NCBI GenBank assembly: GCA_004558185.1
Contig: SFDP01000039.1
Coordinates: 1-21,928, forward strand
Length of the DNA stretch: 21,928 nucleotides
Origin: Lachnospiraceae bacterium
Lineage (GTDB): Bacteria; Bacillota; Clostridia; Lachnospirales; Lachnospiraceae
Direction of reading: 5' to 3'
The position numbers and the translations under genes are program-made. Below are positions 16,762-21,928 of this stretch, piece after piece (the stretch's first letter is position 1; each line of letters begins with the position of its first letter). Below the pieces are notes generated by a model that was given only the letters and a program-made list of their open reading frames with translations, searched no databases and was not told the DNA's origin.

Positions 16762-17748
16762 CTATGATACACGCACGCGGGGATCCACTACCGCATACAG
16801 AATATCCGTAATCAGGTTCCCCAAAAGTGTTGTAATGGCAATAAATACCAGATAAAACATAGAGAAGGGAATATCTCCCGCAGTCATGGAATAATAGGAG
16901 GCATAACCTATTCCCGGAATACCAAAAAGAGTCTCCGTAATTAATGCACCGGAAAACAGCGCAGGTAAAGAACCTCCCAGAATGGTTACTGTAGGAATAA
17001 GGGTATTACGGAAGGCATGATGATAAATAACCTTCTTCTCACTTAAGCCCTTTGCTCTTGCTGTACGAATATAGTCTGCATTCAATACCTCCAGCATATT
17101 GGTACGGGTATAACGCATCAGGGAGCCCATGCTGACCACTACCAGAGTAATTACCGGCAGCACCAGATGGTTGGCCTTATCCATAATCTTTCCCATAGAG
17201 TCCAGATATTCATAGTTACGTCCTACCAGACCATAGAGATCAAACCAGCCCAGCCTGACAGAAAAAACCAGCTTAAGCAGAGAGGCAAAAAAGAAGGTGG
17301 GCAGGGAAATTCCCGCCAGTGCCACTACAGAAATAGTATAATCCGCTTTACTGTACTGTTTAGTTGCCGCAATCACTCCCAACGGAATAGCAATAATTAC
17401 TTCCAGAACGAAGGCAATAGCACCCATGGTAAAAGACACCCATACCGTATCCCTAAACTTGTCCGCTACAGGAACGGTCCACTTCCAGCTGTCACCGAAT
17501 TCCCCTCTGAACATGGAGCCTATCCAGGCAAAAAAGCCCTGGACGATGCCCTTATCCATGTTATACATGGCGGTTAACTGCTCCATCCATTCTTCATAGC
17601 TTTTACTTCCCGGCTGCATGGATTTCTCACGGGCTACCGTTTCAATATACGAAGTCGGCAGACAACGCATCAAGGTATAAATAATCAGGGAAACAAAAAA
17701 CAGGATTACGATGGATAACAGGATTCGTTGTACAATATATTTACGCAA
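16762..17748 (-). CDS. oppB: oligopeptide ABC permease OppB
   Basis: About 328 aa, six-helix inner-membrane permease forming the peptide channel with OppC. Helix 1 follows MRKYIVQRILLS, and the EAA motif is visible as TARAKGLSEKKVIYHHAFRN. I prefer the TTG at 17748 because GGAGGAAGAACAA lies directly before it; the in-frame ATG at 17763 has this binding site inside its own codons and only AAAGGA touching it. Either start gives a normal OppB. The gene is preceded by a structured gap (17788-17873) separating it from oppA, and its stop lies 9 nt before oppC. Confidence 0.92.
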   Translation of the reverse strand: MRKYIVQRILLSIVILFFVSLIIYTLMRCLPTSYIETVAREKSMQPGSKSYEEWMEQLTAMYNMDKGIVQGFFAWIGSMFRGEFGDSWKWTVPVADKFRDTVWVSFTMGAIAFVLEVIIAIPLGVIAATKQYSKADYTISVVALAGISLPTFFFASLLKLVFSVRLGWFDLYGLVGRNYEYLDSMGKIMDKANHLVLPVITLVVVSMGSLMRYTRTNMLEVLNADYIRTARAKGLSEKKVIYHHAFRNTLIPTVTILGGSLPALFSGALITETLFGIPGIGYASYYSMTAGDIPFSMFYLVFIAITTLLGNLITDILYAVVDPRVRVS

Positions 17749-17787
17749 TTGTTCTTCCTCCATTCCTTTTCATATTGCTAAAAGCAT

Positions 17788-17873
17788 AACTGCGTATCAA
17801 GCAACGGCTTCACTGCTTGTTGAAGTCGTTGCCGGGTACGCAGTTGGTTGTCCCGTCTGAGGGCGGGACAACC
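17788..17873 (-). promoter_or_regulatory. two stable hairpins between oppA and oppB
   Basis: GGTTGTCCCG (17846-17855) and CGGGACAACC (17864-17873) form a perfect 10-bp stem with an 8-nt loop. Next to it, AACTGCGTA (17788-17796) and TACGCAGTT (17837-17845) close a second long hairpin in which GCAACG/CGTTGC and TTCA/TGAA also pair. Neither has a following T-run on the - strand, so these look like mRNA stabilising or processing structures or a read-through brake. Such structures are common after binding-protein genes and keep OppA above the permease level. Confidence 0.6.
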
Positions 17874-17910
17874 TGGCACCCTTATTAAGAGCCAAAGTGC
17901 TTATCCTGAC

Positions 17911-20214
17911 TTAGTTTAATTCTATTTGATGAATTTCATTTATCCAGCCATAGAAGGTACTGATATCAGGAGTCACTGTTTTCATATTCACCCGTTCACT
18001 GCTGAAAATGATTGCATTCTGCCTCTGGTATACAGGAATTTCTACTGCCCAGTCAATGATGATATCCAGACATTCCTTATACATCAGCTTTCTAAAGTTC
18101 TGATCGGTAGTAGAACGAGCATCTACAATCAGCTGAGCCAAATTGTCATCATCGATTTCATACATATAGTTGGAACCACCTTCAGGATGGTAAATCTGGA
18201 ACATATCTGGATCAATGGTAGCTCCCCATGCAGCCACCCACATTGCGCAGGTTCCTGCCTCAATGGCTGTCCACAAGTCTGACGACTGAGTCAAATCGGT
18301 AACAATAAGATTAATGCCAATTTCTGCCAGGGCTTCCTTGGCCAGAGTACAAATCATAAAGGAAGGGTGATCTCCGGCACCACCTCCTGGAATCAATAAT
18401 TCATATTCCAGACTTGCCCCTTCCGGAGCTGCTGTTACTTTTCCGTTAGCCACAGTATATCCTGCCGCCTCCAAATAGCCTAAAGCTGCTTTCTTTGCTG
18501 CCTCATATTTTTCTTCCTCGCTCATCCCGGAGGTATAGATATCTTTACCCTCTACATCTGTGGAAAAAGCCACCTTATATCCTTCATCGGTGGACTGGGG
18601 TGCAGCCCATGAGGTATTGGAAATAGGGTAGTTAATTACAGTTGCCAGTTCCCCATAGTAGGAGTCGATTGCAACATCGCGATATACGGAGAAGATTGTA
18701 CCGAAAGCCTTACGCAGGTTCTTTGAAGCATCGGAATCTTTAACACCGCCTACACTCATTACCTCTGCATTCATACCGATGTAACCGTAACCCAAATTGT
18801 CTACCAAACTTGTAGCGATAACAGGACCACTAATTTCTCCACCATTAGCCTTTTGCACGGCAGCTACTACATCCTTATTAAAGCTAGGGTTTGTAATATC
18901 TATGGTGCCAGTGATAACACCATTTAATTTATCGGCCTCCGTTGTTTCCAGCAGATTCAGATACTTCGTTTTAGGCGCACCCAGATAATAATTTTCGTTT
19001 GCCTCATAACTGATTACGCCATTTTCAAATTTGATAAATTTGTAAGGGCCCGCTCCCATAGGCTGGGTGGTCTTTGCACGAACAGAACTTAAGTCACCCT
19101 TGTTGAAGCCGAACATATTGTTCTCATAATCATAAAGAGAAGCATCACCATAATAATGCATAGGTGCGATAGCAAAACCAAACTGATAGATACCAGATGC
19201 TGAAACTTCGCTAAATACTACACGTACATTATACTCATCAATCTTCTGAATTCCGCTAATACTATCTGCCGACTCTCCTGTCTGAACACCAGCCATGAGA
19301 GTAGAATCCACTTCCGATAATCTTTCAGTTAAGAAAGAAGTGATAGATGTTCCGGCTGTTTCAAGATTAATCCCTTCATCGGATAGATCATATCCATACT
19401 TTTCTACAATAACTGCAAAGAAGTCTGCCGCAGTAGCATCCTCTGCCAGCCCCTCATAGCCCCACGCTGCTGCGGAGGTTGTAACATCAGTACCATATCC
19501 GGCTGCAATACAATAGTCTACTATTTCCTGAGCAAAAGCCTCACCAGCTGCATCAAGAGCTGTCCAGAAAGCATTATACTGCTCTTCTGTATAAAACTCG
19601 GTTTCTGTATAGCCTCCTTCTCTTCCAGCCTTTAAAATCAGGTTATAACGTGTTTCCATACCTGAACGGTAGCTTTCTATACCTTCAATCGGCTGTGAGA
19701 ATAGAGTCCCATTTCCATCATAAGTCGGGTCACAATAAACGTACATGCTAAAAATAACGTCATCTATAGTCATAGGTGTCCCGTCAGAGAAAGTAATATC
19801 CTCCCTCAGCTGAATATCATAGTAGGCAGTTCCATCTGCATTCTCAGTCACTTCTATATTAGCAGGTCCGTTATAAGTATATTCTGTACCATTGTAACTA
19901 TGTGTCTCTCCTTCAATGCCATTATAAATAATGGCACCCTGACGGTCATTTGTAAGTAAAATCACCTGAGTCAGTTCCTCTGCATCTTTGTCGTACTCTG
20001 ATTCATTAAAGAAAGGGGAGAATTTACTGTTAAAATGGTCATATCCCACCACCAATGGGGTGTCAGAAGATGCGGATGAACCGGCTGCTTCTGTGCCTTC
20101 ACCTGTTCCCGTTCCTGCAGGTGCGTTGTTTCCTCCTGCGGTGCTGCCGCAACCGGCTAATAAACCGATGGTCATCGCACCTGCCAGAAGAATAGAAAGT
20201 AATCTTCTTTTCAT
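17911..20214 (-). CDS. oppA: oligopeptide-binding lipoprotein OppA (SBP family 5), enlarged
   Basis: 767 aa extracellular lipoprotein that captures peptides for the transporter. The signal peptide is MKRRLLSILL with lipobox LAGC; C22 would be lipidated. A glycine/serine/threonine-rich linker (about 23-51) follows, then the family 5 binding fold, with the conserved ITFSDGTPMTIDDVIFS at about 140-156 and YKFIKFENG-type beta stretches. Typical family members have about 540-600 aa. Extra length sits mainly near residues 180-315: an alanine-rich, helical, acidic insertion. AGGAGG lies before the ATG at 20214. The gene is well separated from the TTG-start gene by 112 nt containing a possible promoter, so it may be the most strongly expressed gene of the locus. 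Confidence 0.93.
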   Translation of the reverse strand: MKRRLLSILLAGAMTIGLLAGCGSTAGGNNAPAGTGTGEGTEAAGSSASSDTPLVVGYDHFNSKFSPFFNESEYDKDAEELTQVILLTNDRQGAIIYNGIEGETHSYNGTEYTYNGPANIEVTENADGTAYYDIQLREDITFSDGTPMTIDDVIFSMYVYCDPTYDGNGTLFSQPIEGIESYRSGMETRYNLILKAGREGGYTETEFYTEEQYNAFWTALDAAGEAFAQEIVDYCIAAGYGTDVTTSAAAWGYEGLAEDATAADFFAVIVEKYGYDLSDEGINLETAGTSITSFLTERLSEVDSTLMAGVQTGESADSISGIQKIDEYNVRVVFSEVSASGIYQFGFAIAPMHYYGDASLYDYENNMFGFNKGDLSSVRAKTTQPMGAGPYKFIKFENGVISYEANENYYLGAPKTKYLNLLETTEADKLNGVITGTIDITNPSFNKDVVAAVQKANGGEISGPVIATSLVDNLGYGYIGMNAEVMSVGGVKDSDASKNLRKAFGTIFSVYRDVAIDSYYGELATVINYPISNTSWAAPQSTDEGYKVAFSTDVEGKDIYTSGMSEEEKYEAAKKAALGYLEAAGYTVANGKVTAAPEGASLEYELLIPGGGAGDHPSFMICTLAKEALAEIGINLIVTDLTQSSDLWTAIEAGTCAMWVAAWGATIDPDMFQIYHPEGGSNYMYEIDDDNLAQLIVDARSTTDQNFRKLMYKECLDIIIDWAVEIPVYQRQNAIIFSSERVNMKTVTPDISTFYGWINEIHQIELN

Positions 20215-20266
20215 AGTTTCCTCCTGTTTTGTTGTGTAGTCCGCCTATTCGGTCTACCAGTATCTT

Positions 20267-20295
20267 TCTATATAAAGGTTCCTTTGTCTGCACAA
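20267..20295 (-). promoter_or_regulatory. possible secondary promoter of oppA
   Basis: TTGTGC (20290-20295) and TATAGA (20267-20272) on the - strand are separated by 17 nt. The -35 overlaps the loop side of a small hairpin, CTTTGT/ACAAAG (20282-20297). It is weak compared with the main promoter at 21013-21041, so it may only boost oppA. Confidence 0.35.
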
Positions 20296-20326
20296 AGTCC
20301 GCTTTACCCAAAGCTAATGTAATATA

Positions 20327-20842
20327 TTATTCTTCAATTACGGCAGCGATTAACTTTTTCTGTTTTATCCAAAGCAAAACATTCAATCCCAGGGCAAGAA
20401 GAATCCAGAACAATAAGTAGAATTCTTCTTTTCCTGGATTCCCCTCATATCTAACGATTAAGAATAGCTCTCCCACCAGAGAGAAAAACTGTAGCAATAT
20501 AGCTATGGTCAGAGATTGAATCGTTCTTAAATACGCTCCCTCATAAATACGAAGCTCCATTCGATTGGGGGCTTTAAAGAAGGTAACGATTCCAGCCAGA
20601 TAATATCCGTGGCATAACAGGGTAAATTCCAGTGGAAGAACCACATAAAGTGTACGATTCCCAAAGCAATTTACAGATATGGCTGCCAGAATCAGCAAAA
20701 TGCCCATTACTCCTGCGACTATCCCTGTAAAGCTGTGCTTTTTTCTTTCATCATCAGAGATTGCTGAGTAATAGAATCTGCCCGTGTAACGAAAGTTCTC
20801 ATTTTCATCACGAATATAATCCTTCAGGTATCTTCTTTTCAA
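20327..20842 (-). CDS. four-helix membrane protein of unknown function, opp-linked
   Basis: 171 aa; I do not recognise the family. The first codon is TTG (CAA on the + strand at 20840-20842) with AAGGGG about 7 nt upstream, so initiation is probably low. A charged N-terminus of about 35 residues (KRRYLKDYIRDENENFRYTG) precedes four hydrophobic segments, about 36-60, 65-88, 111-130 and 143-162. The N-terminus is probably cytoplasmic. It is the first gene after the promoter and leader terminator at 20906-21041 and lies just upstream of oppA, so it is likely co-transcribed with the transporter. A function in peptide uptake is possible, but nothing in the sequence shows it. Confidence 0.78.
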   Translation of the reverse strand: MKRRYLKDYIRDENENFRYTGRFYYSAISDDERKKHSFTGIVAGVMGILLILAAISVNCFGNRTLYVVLPLEFTLLCHGYYLAGIVTFFKAPNRMELRIYEGAYLRTIQSLTIAILLQFFSLVGELFLIVRYEGNPGKEEFYLLFWILLALGLNVLLWIKQKKLIAAVIEE

Positions 20843-20905
20843 TATCTTCCCCTTCTTTCAATCGATACGCTGATACGTTACTAAAGTAAATTGTCTCTAT
20901 AACGT

Positions 20906-20937
20906 AAAAAGTCCAATGGGGGGGGGATCCATTGCAC
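20906..20937 (-). terminator. leader terminator with nine-G loop tract, upstream of the opp operon
   Basis: On the - strand GTGCAATGG (20929-20937) pairs with CCATTGGAC (20911-20919) with one mismatch, followed directly by TTTTT (20906-20910). A run of nine G (20918-20926 on the + strand) fills most of the loop. It lies about 70 nt after the predicted transcription start and 64 nt before the first opp-operon gene, so it could attenuate the operon or end a small RNA. The stem is only moderately stable. Confidence 0.5.
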
Positions 20938-21006
20938 TCTTTTGTAAAGCAAAAGGAAAACCAAAGCAGTTCAATAATGCTAAACCACCTTGGTTCACAT
21001 CACATT
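20906..21006 (-). ncRNA. candidate ~100-nt leader or small RNA
   Basis: The consensus promoter at 21013-21041 and the hairpin with T-run at 20906-20937 would define a transcript of about 100 nt. Within it AACCAA and TTGGTT near the 5' end can pair, giving a two-hairpin RNA. No known riboswitch or T-box sequence is recognisable. A 33-codon GTG-start frame (20897-20998) runs across the terminator and is unlikely to be a classical leader peptide. It may simply be the 5' leader of the opp operon. Confidence 0.3.
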
Positions 21007-21012
21007 GTCCTT

Positions 21013-21041
21013 ATCATACTCATTTAGGCGAATTTTGTCAA
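21013..21041 (-). promoter_or_regulatory. sigma-A promoter reading into the opp operon
   Basis: On the - strand TTGACA (21036-21041) and TATGAT (21013-21018) are spaced by exactly 17 nt. Transcription would run toward the leader terminator and the TTG-start membrane gene. The gap 20843-21232 contains no other convincing gene on either strand. Confidence 0.8.
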
Positions 21042-21232
21042 CCGGAAAATGTTGCTTTGGACTCCCTTATGTTACCTATGAGAAATCCTTTTCTCTATAT
21101 CATAATCAATATTTCTGAAAATCGATTATATAATAGGAGAGGAGAACAAGGGATCCTTCCATCGCATCAACACTTTCCCGTGCTTTATGTTGAATCATTT
21201 TTATCTATTTTTTTATGTGCATTCAAGTGCAC

Positions 21233-21838
21233 TCACTGGCTGTGCTGTTTAAAAAGCCCCCTTGCCTCCTCATAGCTGATACCCAGCACCTCCTCCAGAT
21301 CAGCTATAATGGTTTCTTCAGAAATACTATGGCTTAAAAATTTCCTTGCCATAATTATAACTCCCTTTTCCATACCCTTTTCCATTCCCTTTTCCATTCC
21401 CTTTTCCATTCCCTTTTCCATTCCCTTTTCCATTCCCATCTCCATACCCTTTTCCATCCCCATTTCCAATCCTTTCTTCATACCTCTTTCCGTTGCCCTT
21501 TTCTCAATATAATCACTTAAGCTGTTCATTGTTCCCAATACCTCCTTTATGTCTACACTCGTTACAATTCCATATGTCTTTTCCAATAGTTCATATTTCT
21601 CTTCAGCGGTCATTCTGTCGGAAAGCAGAATTTCCAGAAATCCGATAACATTATTACTATACACCAAATTCTCATTCTTGTCCAGACAAATCATAACTAT
21701 CCGCAGCAAGTCATAGCGAGCTTTACCGCAAAATTCACCAAATACCTTCTTCTGCTCCATTTTATACTCGGTAATTGTATTTTTGGCATAATCAGGAGGA
21801 TCAATGCAAATCCATATGCTGTATACCTTTTTTATGAT
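21233..21838 (-). pseudogene. 5'-truncated Rpn-family recombination-promoting nuclease/transposase remnant
   Basis: The C-terminal part of an Rpn-like (PD-(D/E)XK) nuclease/putative transposase. An ATG at 21760 opens 175 aa, but the same frame is clearly coding further upstream: KVYSIWICIDPP and NTITEY, characteristic family stretches, precede it to about 21838. Full-length family members have about 300 residues with the nuclease core at the N-terminus; that core is absent here. Upstream coding is lost in a palindromic repeat (21843-21903), and a stop appears at 21875-21877. The middle contains tandem GMEK repeats, followed by KFLSHSISEETI and a C-terminal EVLGISYEEARGLF motif. The missing catalytic region indicates a decayed gene. 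A shortened product from 21760 might still be made. Confidence 0.72.
21363..21470 (-). repeat. 12-bp tandem repeat coding for GMEK units
   Basis: About nine copies of a 12-bp unit (CCCTTTTCCATT on the + strand), five of them identical in a row at 21375-21434. On the - strand they encode repeated G-M-E-K or G-M-E-M. Copy-number change by slippage keeps the frame. Such repeats are common in Rpn-family proteins and may form an extended charged helix. Confidence 0.85.
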
Positions 21839-21842
21839 ACCA

Positions 21843-21903
21843 GGGTCAAAAGGTCTGAACCCACATGAGCTTGCTCAAATGTGGGTGAATGTCCTTGAGA
21901 CCC
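21843..21903. repeat. palindromic repeat interrupting the Rpn remnant
   Basis: ACCCACAT (21859-21866) pairs with ATGTGGGT (21879-21886) and GAGC (21867-21870) with GCTC (21873-21876). Outer GGGTC (21843-21847) pairs with GACCC (21899-21903). This makes an imperfect palindrome of about 61 bp lying where the 5' half of the Rpn gene should be. It may be a dispersed repeat of this genome, but only one copy is visible. Its right boundary is not defined because the window ends at 21928. Confidence 0.6.
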
Positions 21904-21928
21904 GCCAAAATATGAGCTTAAAAGTGGG

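Noticed and set aside
17167..17577. 136-codon + strand frame inside oppB
   Set aside because: It is antisense to a clear OppB permease and shows low-complexity, unprotein-like composition.
20918..20926. Phase-variable G tract within a coding gene
   Set aside because: The tract is outside any convincing gene and mainly in a hairpin loop, so on/off coding variation is not supported.
20897..20998. 33-codon GTG-start frame on the - strand in the opp leader
   Set aside because: It extends through the terminator hairpin and its tract of C codons would frameshift on slippage. A distant AAGGA is its only support, so I did not list it as a gene.
20843..21010. T-box or metabolite riboswitch in the opp leader
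   Set aside because: No AGGGTGGNACCGCG T-box sequence or other known aptamer consensus is visible; only simple hairpins are seen.
20916..21275. Long + strand reading frame of 119 codons
   Set aside because: It begins in the G9 tract, has no ribosome binding site, runs antisense across the opp promoter and the Rpn remnant, and has no protein-like pattern.
21363..21470. CRISPR array
   Set aside because: The units are only 12 bp, contiguous without spacers and in frame with a coding sequence.
21309..21512. + strand frame with repeated F-S-I-P units
   Set aside because: This is the antisense reading of the GMEK tandem repeat and has no initiation signals.

Overview
The window looks like chromosomal DNA of a low-to-moderate GC Gram-positive anaerobe, most likely a Lachnospiraceae-type member of the Clostridia. 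The reasons are strong AGGAGG-type ribosome binding sites, the use of TTG/GTG starts, a Bce-type peptide-antibiotic resistance module, enlarged Opp permease and binding proteins, an Rpn-type nuclease remnant with GMEK repeats, and dense minus-strand operons. This placement is inferred from the proteins; no rRNA gene is present.

Left edge (1-2130, + strand): the 3' end of a VWA-domain (DUF2201-like) gene overlaps by ATGA a chimeric gene. The chimera joins an ankyrin-like N-terminal part to an XRE helix-turn-helix/membrane protein that has lost the start of its own HTH. A long terminator hairpin and a 160-bp TA-flanked, fully palindromic MITE-like element follow.

Envelope-stress region (2125-7982, - strand): a HAD phosphatase, D-aminoacyl-tRNA deacylase (dtd), a BceR-like response regulator and a BceS-like kinase form one operon from a TTGACA-N17-TATGAT promoter. 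Behind it lies a BceAB-like ABC transporter with a BceR-type operator in the gap. The kinase/regulator should sense transporter activity and switch the transporter on when cell-wall-active peptides are present. The last codon and stop of the permease lie inside the MITE-like element.

Housekeeping region (8073-12581, - strand): D-lactate dehydrogenase (ldhA), cardiolipin synthase (cls) and oligoendopeptidase F (pepF), each with its own control signals.

Oligopeptide uptake operon (12746-20842, - strand): a TTG-start membrane protein of unknown function, then oppA, oppB, oppC, oppD, oppF and a small C-terminal-anchored protein. pepF lies just downstream and could digest the imported peptides. 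The operon has a consensus promoter at 21013-21041, then a candidate leader terminator or small RNA with a nine-G loop tract. A two-hairpin gap separates oppA from oppB. OppC carries a 200-residue extracytoplasmic insertion made of three apparent repeats, and OppA carries its own insertion of about 135 residues.

Right edge (21233-21928, - strand): a 5'-truncated Rpn-family nuclease/transposase remnant with a 12-bp tandem repeat, abutting a palindromic repeat. The most unusual items are the palindromic element that supplies a stop codon, the HTH chimera, the repeat domain in OppC and the opp leader.
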